From Clostridia bacterium (GTDB lineage Bacteria; Bacillota; Clostridia; Oscillospirales; Acutalibacteraceae): a stretch of DNA of 64,000 nt. Shown here piece by piece: positions 35,660 through 43,870 of the stretch (within the stretch, counting starts at the first letter, position 1; the number at the start of each line of letters is the position of its first letter). The stretch spans positions 62,001-126,000 of the forward strand of contig JAFQVY010000001.1 of NCBI GenBank assembly GCA_017407755.1. Direction: 5' to 3'. The notes beneath the pieces were generated by a model that made no database searches, was not told the origin of the DNA, and saw only the letters and a list, made by a program, of their open reading frames with translations. The position numbers and the translations under genes are program-made.

Positions 35660-37651
35660 ATGGTAAAAAAATACTCTTTCGGCACTCCTTTTATTACAGG
35701 AGCAGTTGTAAAAGACATTAAAAACGAAACTTCCCCTCTACCCTATTTTGAGGTGAATACTGATAAAGGAATTTCCTTTAGCTTTAAGCTTAAGGAAAAA
35801 GATATGGTTTACGGCTTAGGTGAAGCTACCCGCGGTATTAACAAAAGAGGATATATTTATAACTCCTATTGCAGTGACGATTTTTGCCACATGGAAACTA
35901 CCCGTTCTCTTTACGGTGCCCACAACTTTATTTTAGTTGAGGGTGAAAAGACCTTTGGTGCTTTTTTTGATTATCCCACAAAGCTTACCTTTGACATAGG
36001 CTTTACCAAAGTGGACACCTTAAAGGTTTACTGCGACAAGGCAGACATCGACCTTTATATTATAGAAGGTGAAAGTCCCCTTGAAATAGTTAAAAATTTT
36101 CGTGAAATCATCGGCAAAAGCTACGTTCCTCCCCGCTGGGCACTGGGATATATGCAAAGCCGTTGGAGCTACTACACCTCTGACGCTGTAAGAGAGGTAG
36201 CTAAAAACTACCGCAAAGAGGGTATACCTCTTGATGCTATTTTCCTTGACATTGACTATATGGAAAAGTATAAGGATTTTACCATAAACAAAGAGCGTTT
36301 CGGCGATTTACCTGAGCTTATCAGTGAGATGAAAAAGGAAGGTATTCGCTTAGTGCCCATTATTGATGCAGGCGTTAAGATTGAAAACGGCTACGACGTT
36401 TATGAAGAAGGCTTAGAAAAAGGCTACTTCTGTGTAGATAAAGAGGGCAAGCCTTTCTCGGCAGGTGTTTGGCCGGGGCTTACACATTTTCCTGATTTTC
36501 TTAATGAAGAGGCAGGTCTTTGGTTTGGACTTAAATACAAAGCCCTCACCGATTTAGGCGTTGAAGGCTTTTGGAACGATATGAACGAGCCTGCGATTTT
36601 TTACTCTGAAAAAGGTATTGAACGTTTTTACGATGAGCTTTCGAAAATTAAAGAGGGCGACAAATCCGTTGACAACTACAATAAAATCAAGGACATTGTA
36701 AACTCTTTGCAGAATTCGCAGGAGGACTATAACTCAATTTACCATAACGTTAACGGCAAGCTTGTTTGCCACAACGACATTCATAACCTCTATGGATACA
36801 AGATGACTGAATGCACCGCAAAGGCACTTGATAAAATCCGCCCTGATGAGCGTACTCTGCTTTTTTCCCGTGCTTCTTATGTTGGAATGCACCGCTCTGC
36901 TGGTATCTGGACAGGTGACAATTTCTCTTGGTGGTCTCACATCCTTTTAGAGCTTAAGCAACTGCCCGCTCTTAATATGTGCGGTTTCCTTTATGTAGGT
37001 GCCGACTTAGGCGGCTTTGGCTGTGACGCCAGCCGCGACCTTGTGCTTCGCTGGTTAGGGCTTGGTATTTTCACCCCTCTTATGCGAAATCACGCTGCAC
37101 TTTGCACCAGAGACCAAGAGTGCTATCAGTTTGAAAACACAGAGGATTTCAAAAACATTATCGAGCTCAGGTACCGCTTACTGCCCTATCTTTACAGCGA
37201 ATTCTTAAAGTGTGCAGTAAACGATGAAATGTTCTTCAAGCCCTTAGGCTTTGAATATAAAGACGACGAGGTAGCAAGAAACTGCGAGGACCAGCTTTTT
37301 GTAGGCAACGAGCTTATGATTGCCCCTGTTTACACTCAGAACGCTATCGGCAGATACGTTTACCTGCCTGAGGAAATGACCTCTGTTCGCCTTAAAGCAA
37401 ACGGTGAGCTTGAATTTACCGAAATGCCAAAGGGACACCACTTTGTAAACATACCCTTAAACGAGGTTGTGTTCTATATCCGCAAGGATAAGTGTATCCC
37501 CCTTGCAAAGCCTGCACTTTCAACCGATGCTATGGATTTTGATAACCTTGAAATCATTGGCTGCAAGGGTGCAAAGTATGAGCTTTACAGTGACGACGGT
37601 GTAAGCTCTGACTTAAGCAAGATAGAAAAGAAAATTTTAGAAAACCGATAA
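35660..37651 (+). CDS. GH31 family alpha-glucosidase
   Basis: 663 aa with no signal peptide, so cytoplasmic. An N-terminal beta-sandwich (about 1-150) precedes the (beta/alpha)8 barrel. The nucleophile Asp is in WNDMNEP (Asp 307) and the probable acid/base in WTGDN (Asp 420). PPRWALGYMQSRWSY, a standard GH31 block, precedes the barrel. Family members cleave alpha-1,4 or alpha-1,6 glucosides, xylosides or sulfoquinovosides; an alpha-glucosidase role acting on imported malto-oligosaccharides is the natural inference here. It is divergent from degV. Confidence 0.93.
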   Translation: MVKKYSFGTPFITGAVVKDIKNETSPLPYFEVNTDKGISFSFKLKEKDMVYGLGEATRGINKRGYIYNSYCSDDFCHMETTRSLYGAHNFILVEGEKTFGAFFDYPTKLTFDIGFTKVDTLKVYCDKADIDLYIIEGESPLEIVKNFREIIGKSYVPPRWALGYMQSRWSYYTSDAVREVAKNYRKEGIPLDAIFLDIDYMEKYKDFTINKERFGDLPELISEMKKEGIRLVPIIDAGVKIENGYDVYEEGLEKGYFCVDKEGKPFSAGVWPGLTHFPDFLNEEAGLWFGLKYKALTDLGVEGFWNDMNEPAIFYSEKGIERFYDELSKIKEGDKSVDNYNKIKDIVNSLQNSQEDYNSIYHNVNGKLVCHNDIHNLYGYKMTECTAKALDKIRPDERTLLFSRASYVGMHRSAGIWTGDNFSWWSHILLELKQLPALNMCGFLYVGADLGGFGCDASRDLVLRWLGLGIFTPLMRNHAALCTRDQECYQFENTEDFKNIIELRYRLLPYLYSEFLKCAVNDEMFFKPLGFEYKDDEVARNCEDQLFVGNELMIAPVYTQNAIGRYVYLPEEMTSVRLKANGELEFTEMPKGHHFVNIPLNEVVFYIRKDKCIPLAKPALSTDAMDFDNLEIIGCKGAKYELYSDDGVSSDLSKIEKKILENR

Positions 37652-37683
37652 AAAAAACTCCCCTTGCTTTTACACAAGGGGAG
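37651..37683 (-). terminator. Terminator after pduL
   Basis: Stem CTCCCCTTG/CAAGGGGAG; on the minus strand it is followed by seven T. It lies right at the end of the convergent GH31 gene. Confidence 0.88.
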
Positions 37684-37700
37684 CCAAATTAAATCTTAAG

Positions 37701-38270
37701 TTAAGCGATAATCTCGCCGTCAACTGTGCATGCAAGACCAGCGGCATTAGACTCATCTGTATCGATATGCATTGCAGGGAAGAACTTGTCGCTTACACGG
37801 CAAACAACGTCACCGAAAACTGTTTCTCTGCCTGTGCCCATACCAACCTTAACACAAACAATCTGCTTGTCCTCAACGCCGAACTCAGCAGCTGCTTCGG
37901 GAGTAAGGTGAATGTGACGCTTAGCGGCAATAACACCCTCTGAAATCTCAACCTCACCCATAGGGCCAACGAGCTTGCAGCCGGGAGTATTTGCAACGTC
38001 ACCGGACTCACGAACAGGAGCAGAAATACCAAGCTTTCTTGCATCTGTTAAAGCAACCTCAACCTGATCGCAAGGTCTTACAGGGCCTAAGATAGACATT
38101 GTAAGCTCACCCTTAGGGCCAACAACGGTAACCTTTTCTGCACAAGCAAACTGACCGGGCTGAGAAAGGTCCTTTTTGTTGGTAAGAGTTGCATCTTTGC
38201 CAAAAAGTGTTTCAAGAGTAGACTGACATACGTGAATGTGTCTTGCAGATGTTTCTACCATAATTTTCAT
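37701..38270 (-). CDS. Phosphate propanoyltransferase PduL-like
   Basis: 189 aa from the ATG at 38270 (GGTGG eight bases upstream). Two PduL-type beta-barrel halves with the zinc-binding histidines SARHIHV near the start and AKRHIHLTPE near residue 118. The enzyme moves an acyl group between CoA and phosphate. No microcompartment genes are near and no encapsulation peptide is seen, so it probably acts as a free phosphotransacetylase in acetate or propionate formation. Confidence 0.92.
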   Translation of the reverse strand: MKIMVETSARHIHVCQSTLETLFGKDATLTNKKDLSQPGQFACAEKVTVVGPKGELTMSILGPVRPCDQVEVALTDARKLGISAPVRESGDVANTPGCKLVGPMGEVEISEGVIAAKRHIHLTPEAAAEFGVEDKQIVCVKVGMGTGRETVFGDVVCRVSDKFFPAMHIDTDESNAAGLACTVDGEIIA

Positions 38271-38366
38271 TAGAATTACCACCATTTCCAAATATTTTTT
38301 ACAATAGCCATTTTACACCTAAACAAACCAAATTTCAACTCTTTTATCCAAATTAGGAGGGATTTA

Positions 38367-38939
38367 ATGTATAAAACTTGGGAAGAACTCAAAGACGCCT
38401 GCAAAACCTGTACTAAATGCAGTCTTTGCGAGGACAGAAACAATGTTGTTTTCGGCACGGGCGTTAAAAACGCCGAGGTTATGTTTATAGGCGAAGGTCC
38501 CGGCGAGAATGAAGATTTACAGGGCGAACCTTTTGTGGGCAGAGCGGGAAAGCTTCTGGATAAAATGCTTGAGGCGGTGGATTTAAGCCGAGAAAAAAAT
38601 ATATACATTGCAAATATGGTTAAGTGCAGACCGCCCAAAAACCGCGACCCCAAACCCGAAGAAACCGAGCTTTGCATAGATTGGCTGAGAAATCAGGTTA
38701 AGCTTATGAGACCGAAAATTATTGTTTGCTTAGGGCGAATTTCTGCGGCGAAGCTTATAAAGCCGGACATTAAAATAACCAAAGAGCATGGTATTTGGTT
38801 TGAGAAAAACGGCACCCTGATGATGGCTATGCTTCACCCTGCGGCGCTTCTTCGTGACCCCAGAAAAAAGCCGGAAGCTTTTGAAGATTTCCTTACTTTG
38901 CAGGAAAAAATCAAAGAAATTTGTAATCACACCTATTGA
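38367..38939 (+). CDS. Family 4 uracil-DNA glycosylase (iron-sulphur)
   Basis: 190 aa. The active-site motif GEGPGENEDLQGEPFVGRAGKLL and the C-terminal MLHPAALLRDP are those of family 4 (thermophile-type) UDGs. Cysteines CTKC near residue 15 and further ones at KCRPP and ELCIDW fit the 4Fe-4S ligands. It removes uracil from DNA. AGGAGG lies before the ATG. It is followed eight bases later by the acetyltransferase gene. Confidence 0.93.
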   Translation: MYKTWEELKDACKTCTKCSLCEDRNNVVFGTGVKNAEVMFIGEGPGENEDLQGEPFVGRAGKLLDKMLEAVDLSREKNIYIANMVKCRPPKNRDPKPEETELCIDWLRNQVKLMRPKIIVCLGRISAAKLIKPDIKITKEHGIWFEKNGTLMMAMLHPAALLRDPRKKPEAFEDFLTLQEKIKEICNHTY

Positions 38940-38946
38940 GGTTAAT

Positions 38947-39372
38947 ATGGAAATCAAAGTGTTTGATAAATTGCCTACCTATTCCGTGGATATCAGAATG
39001 CGGGTTTTTGTTAAGGAGCAAGGCTTTTCAAAAGACCTTGAGCTTGATGAATTTGAAAAGGTTGCAAAGCACCTTGTAGGATTTGCAGAAGGCAAAATGG
39101 CGGCAACTTCAAGATATTTTTATAGTGAAAAGCACAAAGCTTACCTTATAAGCCGAATTGCAGTTCTAAAGGAATATCGCGGCAAGGGCTTAGGCGTTGA
39201 AATTGTAAAAGCCGCCGAAGAAAAAATCAAAGAGGACGGCGGCAAGACTGCTGTTATTCACGCTCAGCTTCGGGTCAAGGATTTTTACGAGTCTTTAGGC
39301 TACAAAGCCTATGGCGAGGTTGACCTTGAAGAGGGTGTAGAACATATTATGATGAAAAAAGAATTAAAATGA
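38947..39372 (+). CDS. GNAT family N-acetyltransferase
   Basis: 141 aa from the ATG at 38947, five bases after GAGG; an upstream in-frame ATG at 38854 would lie deep in the glycosylase gene. It contains the acetyl-CoA loop VLKEYRGKGLGVEIVKAAEE and the ElaA-like N terminus RMRVFVKEQGF. Substrate unknown. Probably co-transcribed with the glycosylase. Confidence 0.88.
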   Translation: MEIKVFDKLPTYSVDIRMRVFVKEQGFSKDLELDEFEKVAKHLVGFAEGKMAATSRYFYSEKHKAYLISRIAVLKEYRGKGLGVEIVKAAEEKIKEDGGKTAVIHAQLRVKDFYESLGYKAYGEVDLEEGVEHIMMKKELK

Positions 39373-39375
39373 GCA

Positions 39376-39406
39376 AACCCCCGAATTAACTTCGGGGGTT
39401 TTGTTT
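39376..39406 (+). terminator. Terminator between acetyltransferase and surface-protein cluster
   Basis: Stem AACCCCCGAA/TTCGGGGGTT with a five-base loop, then TTGTTT. It may also stop the convergent surface-protein transcript. Confidence 0.88.
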
Positions 39407-39458
39407 CGACAATTATATATTATCTGTCAATCAGACTGAAAGTAAAGTTAATTAAAAA

Positions 39459-40298
39459 TTACTCAGTTACCTTCTTGCGAGCGAAGAAAACAACGCCTGC
39501 AGCAGCAATCATCATTGCAAGAGCCACAAATACGATAGTTGTTTCCTGACCGGAAGATACGGAACCGCCATTGTTGGGAACTACAACAGGAGCGTCAACT
39601 GTGGGAGCAACGGACTGAGACTTTTCCCAAGCAACTTCTACGCCAGCCTCTTTGATGAGCTTCTCAACTGTATCCTGAGAAAGACCGAGTGCTGTAGACA
39701 TATCGTCGATGATAGCCTGGTCGTCCTTACCGGAGTATGTTCTTGCGCTCTCAAGCCAGTCACCGAGGAAGTCGTTGAAGAGACCCTCAGCTGTTACGCC
39801 GGGAGGGCAGCATGTGCCGATGAGGTTACCAACAGATGTGATCTGCATAACAGGACCGTAAGCAGACTTGTCGTGGTTCTTCCAGAAAGCTGCTACACAA
39901 GTCTTGGAGCTATCCTGGGGATTCTCATAGATTGTGCCGTCAGAATAAAGTGTATCGCCGTAGCAATCAGATGTCATAAGTGTGTCATAAGTCTGAAGAC
40001 CGATGTCTACGCTGAAGATTACACCGTAGTATGTGCCAGCCTCAAGACCGCCAACCTTGGATACATCGTAAGAATAGAGCTTATCTTCAACCTGTGTGCA
40101 CTTCTCTTTCTTGGACTGCCAAGAAGCAAGAGAGTCACCGCCGTATACCCAAATGTGGCAGAATACGGAGCTGTAGTTGTTCCAATCAGAGGGAACTTCG
40201 AAATAAATTGTTGTGTCCTCGGCAGCGCTTGCACCGATTACAGCCATGCTTGCCATGCAAACAAGAGCAAGAGCTAAGCAAAGAATCTTTTTGAACAT
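39459..40298 (-). CDS. Secreted starch-binding-like surface protein A1
   Basis: 279 aa. Signal peptide 1-25 (MFKKILCLALALVCMASMAV). Residues 29-120 resemble family 26 starch-binding modules (YFEVPSDWNNYSSVFCHIWVYG, then CTQVEDKLYSYD). A helical region of unknown fold follows (about 160-225), then a short linker, a hydrophobic helix and RKKVTE. The tail SSGQETTIVF is not a recognised sortase motif, though its layout is sortase-like. It is paralogous, roughly two-thirds identical by eye, to the protein at 41340-42179. Own promoter; AGGAGG before the ATG. Glycan binding is inferred. Confidence 0.8.
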   Translation of the reverse strand: MFKKILCLALALVCMASMAVIGASAAEDTTIYFEVPSDWNNYSSVFCHIWVYGGDSLASWQSKKEKCTQVEDKLYSYDVSKVGGLEAGTYYGVIFSVDIGLQTYDTLMTSDCYGDTLYSDGTIYENPQDSSKTCVAAFWKNHDKSAYGPVMQITSVGNLIGTCCPPGVTAEGLFNDFLGDWLESARTYSGKDDQAIIDDMSTALGLSQDTVEKLIKEAGVEVAWEKSQSVAPTVDAPVVVPNNGGSVSSGQETTIVFVALAMMIAAAGVVFFARKKVTE

Positions 40299-40336
40299 TG
40301 CAATCTCCTCCTAAAAAATATAAATGTTCAGTCTGA

Positions 40337-40350
40337 GACGATATATCGTC
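40337..40350. promoter_or_regulatory. Palindrome at the transcript start of surface protein A1
   Basis: GACGATATATCGTC, a perfect 14-base palindrome starting about seven bases after the -10, where the mRNA should begin. It could be an operator or a 5' hairpin. Confidence 0.45.
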
Positions 40351-40356
40351 ACAATG

Positions 40357-40385
40357 ATTATACACTATATATTTCAAAACTGCAA
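40357..40385 (-). promoter_or_regulatory. SigA-type promoter of surface protein A1
   Basis: Minus strand TTGCAG, 17-base spacer, TATAAT. The -35 context CTATTGCA recurs at the promoters of two neighbouring surface genes. Confidence 0.87.
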
Positions 40386-40450
40386 TAGTTTTATAGATTT
40401 TGTTACCAAATATTTTTTCAAGATATAATAAATATGAGTACTTTTAAGCA

Positions 40451-40482
40451 AAAGAAAAAGCTTCCGATAAATCGGAAGCTTT
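40451..40482 (-). terminator. Terminator after cohesin-like protein C1
   Basis: Stem AAAGCTTCCGA/TCGGAAGCTTT with a TAAA loop; on the minus strand TTTCTTTT follows. Confidence 0.88.
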
Positions 40483-40501
40483 ATATGTTACTTAATAATA
40501 A

Positions 40502-41194
40502 TTAAGCGTTAGCCTTCTTGCGAAGAACAACAACTGCTACAGCTGCCATAGCAACTACTGCGATTGCTGCGAAGATAGCAACACTGGAACCTGTGGGAGG
40601 TACGTCGGGGTCTTTATCAGGTGTGCCAGTTGCGCCTGTGATGTCTGTTGCAGGAGCTTCTGTGGGCTCAACTACTGTTGTGCCTGTGGGCTCAACTGTT
40701 GTTGTGCTTGTGGGCTCAACTGTTGTTGTGGGAGCAACATACTCAGCAATAGCCTCTTCGAGAACAACTGCCTCGTTAACCTTCTCACTATTTGTGTAGT
40801 AAGAATCGCCGTTACGCTCTGTCATCTCTTCAACTGTCATAGCTGCAGCGATTTCGCCTTCGCCGATAACTTCGAACTTAACTTCAATAAGAGCAGCAGC
40901 TGCTGTGAAATCAAGACCGTTGTTTACTTCTGTAGCGTTGAAGTAGATTGTGCCAGCTTCGTTTGTGTTGATGATAGCACCGTAGATGTTGGGAGTAACT
41001 GCCTCAACAACCTTGAGAACTGCTGCATCATAAGTGATGAAGCCCTGAACGTCCTCAATCTTGTTGGGAGTTGTGAGAGTAGCTGTGTAAACAACTTCGC
41101 CCTCTTTCTCGGGAGCAAGAGCGCTTACGCCAACAACTGCAAAGCTTGCGAGGCAAACGATAGCGAGTGCCAAAGAAAGTACTTTTTTGAACAT
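40502..41194 (-). CDS. Cohesin-like, sortase-anchored surface protein C1
   Basis: 230 aa. Signal peptide 1-25. Residues about 32-150 form one cohesin-like beta-sandwich (VVYTATLTTPNKIEDVQGF, YDAAVLKVVEA, NTNEAGTIYFNATEV). A Thr/Pro/Glu-rich linker with TTTVEPT repeats follows, then VPPTG (198-202), a hydrophobic helix and RKKANA: a sortase signal of the xPxTG type. No other domain is present, so it looks like a minimal one-cohesin anchor. Dockerin partners are not known. Own promoter and terminator; AGGAGG before the ATG. Confidence 0.83.
   Translation of the reverse strand: MFKKVLSLALAIVCLASFAVVGVSALAPEKEGEVVYTATLTTPNKIEDVQGFITYDAAVLKVVEAVTPNIYGAIINTNEAGTIYFNATEVNNGLDFTAAAALIEVKFEVIGEGEIAAAMTVEEMTERNGDSYYTNSEKVNEAVVLEEAIAEYVAPTTTVEPTSTTTVEPTGTTVVEPTEAPATDITGATGTPDKDPDVPPTGSSVAIFAAIAVVAMAAVAVVVLRKKANA
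40905..40996. repeat. Near-identical 92-base cohesin core, copy 1
   Basis: Encodes the cohesin segment around AIINTNEAGTIYFNATEVNN. By eye it differs at two positions from the copy at 45313 and six from the copy at 42846, far more similar than the flanking coding sequence. Confidence 0.85.
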
Positions 41195-41225
41195 TTGAAT
41201 TTCCTCCTAAATAATATTTGATATA

Positions 41226-41254
41226 ATTATACATTATACTAATAAGAATTGCAA
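41226..41254 (-). promoter_or_regulatory. SigA-type promoter of cohesin-like protein C1
   Basis: Minus strand TTGCAA, 17-base spacer, TATAAT. Short AT-rich leader of about 25 bases before the start. Confidence 0.87.
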
Positions 41255-41290
41255 TAGGATTTTACAAAAAAATATAGAAATTTTATACAA

Positions 41291-41322
41291 AAGCTAACCC
41301 TCGGCAGAAGCCGAGGGTTTTT
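41291..41322. terminator. Hairpin terminator after surface protein A2
   Basis: Perfect 10-bp stem AACCCTCGGC/GCCGAGGGTT with loop AGAA. The T run is longer on the plus side; the minus side has AGCTTTTG. Confidence 0.75.
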
Positions 41323-41339
41323 CAGTCTGATAAAATAAA

Positions 41340-42179
41340 TTAGTGTACCTTTTTCTTACGAAGAACAAGTACTGCTGCCGCGGCGCAAAGCATCATAGCC
41401 ATTGCTGCAAAAACAATTGTTGTCTCCTGACCTGAGGAAACTGCACCTGAATTTTGGGGAGTAACAGGCTTGTCAACTGTGGGAGCAACGGACTGAGCCT
41501 TTTCCCACTTAACTTCTGCGCCTGATTCCTTAATAAGCTTTTCGCCTGTTTCCTGAGAAAGACCTAAAGCGGCAAGAATATCATCGATAATTTGCTGGTC
41601 GTTCTTACCGGAGTAAGTCTGAGCACTGGTAAGATTGTCGCTTAAGAACTTAGAGAACATAGACTCAGCAGTTGTGCCTGCGGGCATACAGGTACCGATA
41701 AGGTTACCGATAGATGTGACCTGCATAATGGGGCCGTACTGTGAGCGGTCCTGATTCTTCCAGAATGCGGCGAGGGCAGTCTTTGAGCTGTCGGCAGGAT
41801 TTTCGTAAATTGTACCGTCAGAGTAAAGGGTGTCGCCTAAGCAATCTGTAGTAAGAAGTGCATCGTAGGTCTGAAGGTCGATATCAACTACGAAAATAAG
41901 GCCGTAGTTAACGCCAGCCTGAAGGCCGCCTGCCTTTGTGGTGTCGTAAGAGTAGAGTCTGTCTTCAACCTGCTCGCAAGCACCTTTTTTGGACTTCCAG
42001 CTAACAAGAGGACCTGAACCGTCAAGGTTCCAGATGTAGCAGTACACCTTAGAATAGTTGTTCCATGTGTCGGGAACTTCGAAATAAATTTTATCAGCGT
42101 CAGCGGCACTGACACCGATTACGGCTGTGCCTGCAATGCAGATAACAGCCAGCGCAAGACAAAGAATTCTCTTTATCAT
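41340..42179 (-). CDS. Secreted starch-binding-like surface protein A2
   Basis: 279 aa, the same length as its paralogue at 39459-40298. Signal peptide 1-26, a family 26-like N-terminal module (YFEVPDTWNNYSKVYCYIWNLDG), the shared central block (GDTLYSDGTIYENPADSSKT, then NLIGTCMPAGTTAE), a helical region (LAALGLSQETGEKLIKESG), a linker and a hydrophobic tail ending LRKKKVH. It also ends SSGQETTIVF before the helix and lacks LPxTG. Own promoter. Function inferred from modules and neighbours only. Confidence 0.8.
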   Translation of the reverse strand: MIKRILCLALAVICIAGTAVIGVSAADADKIYFEVPDTWNNYSKVYCYIWNLDGSGPLVSWKSKKGACEQVEDRLYSYDTTKAGGLQAGVNYGLIFVVDIDLQTYDALLTTDCLGDTLYSDGTIYENPADSSKTALAAFWKNQDRSQYGPIMQVTSIGNLIGTCMPAGTTAESMFSKFLSDNLTSAQTYSGKNDQQIIDDILAALGLSQETGEKLIKESGAEVKWEKAQSVAPTVDKPVTPQNSGAVSSGQETTIVFAAMAMMLCAAAAVLVLRKKKVH

Positions 42180-42233
42180 TTTGGGTTCCTCCTAAAATAA
42201 AGATATTCCTTGCAAGCATATCTCCTTAAGAAT

Positions 42234-42262
42234 ATTATATAACATCAAACGTCTATTTGCAA
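42234..42262 (-). promoter_or_regulatory. SigA-type promoter of surface protein A2
   Basis: Minus strand TTGCAA, 17-base spacer, TATAAT. Confidence 0.87.
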
Positions 42263-42267
42263 TAGAC
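42251..42267. promoter_or_regulatory. Palindrome over the -35 element, candidate operator
   Basis: GTCTATT-TGC-AATAGAC, perfect 7-base arms covering the whole -35 hexamer of the surface protein A2 promoter. A repressor bound here would block RNA polymerase. It could also be chance symmetry extending the shared CTATTGCA motif. Confidence 0.45.
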
Positions 42268-42383
42268 CTTTTTGCGGACATATTTAACAACTTTATAACA
42301 CTTCATTGGTACGTTTTGCACAAACGCCACACGCTGTAAATGAAAGTCGTGCTTTAAACCATCAGTAACTGAAAACGACAGAG

Positions 42384-42415
42384 AAAAGAAAAACTCCTCC
42401 CCAAACGGGGAGGAG
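42384..42415 (-). terminator. Terminator after cohesin/starch-binding-like protein C2
   Basis: Stem CTCCTCCCC/GGGGAGGAG with a four-base loop; on the minus strand TTTTTCTTTT follows. Confidence 0.9.
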
Positions 42416-42460
42416 CAAAAGCATAAAACTAAGAATAAACTATCTTAGAAACTTTATAAA

Positions 42461-43741
42461 TTAAGCGTTAGCCTTCTTGCGAAGAACTACAACTGCTGCA
42501 GCTGCCATAGCAACTACTGCGATTGCTGCGAAGATAGCAACGTTTGCACCTGTGGGAGGTGTATCGATAGGATCGTCACCGGGTGTGCCAGTTTCGCCTG
42601 TGATGTCTGTTGCAGGAGCCTTTGTGGGATCAACAGGAGTTGTCTCTGTGGGCTTGGGATCTGTGGGAACGATGTGCTCGGGAACTGCAAGAGTCTCTGT
42701 AACAACAACGTCAGCGTTAACCTGCTCAGAATCTGTGAAGTAAGAACCACCGTTACGCTCTGTCATCTCTTCGATTGTGATAGCAATCTCAGAAGAATCG
42801 TCTGTGAGAACCTTGAACTTAACCTGAACAAGATCACTATCATTTGTGAAGTCAAGACCGTTGTTTACTTCTGTAGCGTTGAAGTAAATTGTGCCAGCTT
42901 CATTTGTGTTGATGATTGCGCCATAGATGTTGGGAGTTATAGCCTCAACAACCTCAAGCATTGTAGCATCATAAGTGATGTAAGCCTGAACGTCCTCAAT
43001 CTTGTTGGGAGTCTTAAGTTTAACAGTGTATGTGATTTCGTCGCCTGCAAGTGTCTCGTTGTCTGTACCAGCAACTGTTACGTTACCGTAAACGATAGCG
43101 GGCTCTGTGGGTGTGGGCTCTGTTGTGTTGTCATTCGGTACAGGAACAGGAGCTTCCATGTAAGAACGCTGGTTGTAGTATACGTCACCCTTCTCAGGTG
43201 TGAAGCCATACTCACCGTTGCCGTAGTAGTAGAACCACTCGCCAGCAAATGTAGACTTACCGCTGAAAGCGTTTACGTCTGTCTTGGACTCGTCAACAAC
43301 ATAGATCATCTCGTCGAAAGAATCTGTGCCGTTGGGATAGTTTACGCTCTCATCGGGATCATAGTACTCGCAACCGAGGTCCTTGATCTGGTAAGCAGCT
43401 GTGTAGATCTCTGCAGAGGGATCTGTGCCGCCGTCGATAGCGTTGTTCCAGATGATCATTGTAACATCCTGGCATACGTCATAGTAGTAAACACCCTCAA
43501 CGCTTGTGGGCTTTGCTTCATAACCGGGCCAAGAAGTGCAAGCATCTGTGCCTTCCCACCAGTAGATACCGGCAGTTGTTGCGTAGTCGTTGAGCCAGCT
43601 CTCAGGCATGTAGAAGTAGTATCTGTTGTAACCGTCGGGCTTCTCGGGAAGCTCATCAGCAGAAACAGAAGCCATAGCCATAGTACCCATAGAGAGTACG
43701 AGAACTGCTACCAAAATAACGCTCATAAGTTTTTTGGACAT
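42461..43741 (-). CDS. Starch-binding-like plus cohesin-like sortase-anchored protein C2
   Basis: 426 aa. Signal peptide 1-28. Residues about 38-125 form an aromatic-rich module like family 26 starch-binding domains (YYFYMPESWLNDY, CTSWPGYEA, MIIWNNAIDGG), extended to about 205. A Pro/Thr linker leads to a cohesin-like domain (about 225-350) nearly identical in its core to C1 and C3. The end is a Pro/Thr linker, TPPTG (394-398), a helix and RKKANA. The layout is that of a one-cohesin scaffold that grips glycan and is fixed to the wall. AGGAGG before the ATG; own promoter and terminator. Confidence 0.83.
   Translation of the reverse strand: MSKKLMSVILVAVLVLSMGTMAMASVSADELPEKPDGYNRYYFYMPESWLNDYATTAGIYWWEGTDACTSWPGYEAKPTSVEGVYYYDVCQDVTMIIWNNAIDGGTDPSAEIYTAAYQIKDLGCEYYDPDESVNYPNGTDSFDEMIYVVDESKTDVNAFSGKSTFAGEWFYYYGNGEYGFTPEKGDVYYNQRSYMEAPVPVPNDNTTEPTPTEPAIVYGNVTVAGTDNETLAGDEITYTVKLKTPNKIEDVQAYITYDATMLEVVEAITPNIYGAIINTNEAGTIYFNATEVNNGLDFTNDSDLVQVKFKVLTDDSSEIAITIEEMTERNGGSYFTDSEQVNADVVVTETLAVPEHIVPTDPKPTETTPVDPTKAPATDITGETGTPGDDPIDTPPTGANVAIFAAIAVVAMAAAAVVVLRKKANA
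42846..42937. repeat. Near-identical 92-base cohesin core, copy 2
   Basis: Differs by about four bases from copy 3 and six from copy 1 over 92 bases; codes for the same amino acids. Confidence 0.85.
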
Positions 43742-43798
43742 TTTGAATTCCTCCTAAAAAATAGTACTATTTTGCCGAACATATTATTCAGCAATATC

Positions 43799-43827
43799 AT
43801 TATATAACAGTTATGTGTAAAAAGCAA
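43799..43827 (-). promoter_or_regulatory. SigA-type promoter of protein C2
   Basis: Minus strand TTGCTT, 17-base spacer, TATAAT; leader of about 50 bases containing the small palindrome AATAGTACTATT just before the ribosome site. Confidence 0.85.
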
Positions 43828-43870
43828 GCACATTTCTATGATTTATATTAACTTTTTTTATCTAATACTC

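Noticed and set aside
42180..42239. Upstream leader peptide (ATG at 42219 region after AAGGAG) in the leader of the surface protein A2 gene
   Set aside because: The spacing between AAGGAG and the ATG is only two bases, and the frame overlaps the main gene without regulatory codons.
42674..43807. Open frame of 377 codons on the plus strand, antisense to the cohesin/starch-binding-like gene
   Set aside because: It lies wholly opposite a well-supported gene with a signal peptide, known modules and a sorting signal. Its translation is Val/Cys-rich without any family motif, as expected for the antisense of Thr/Glu/Asn-rich coding sequence.
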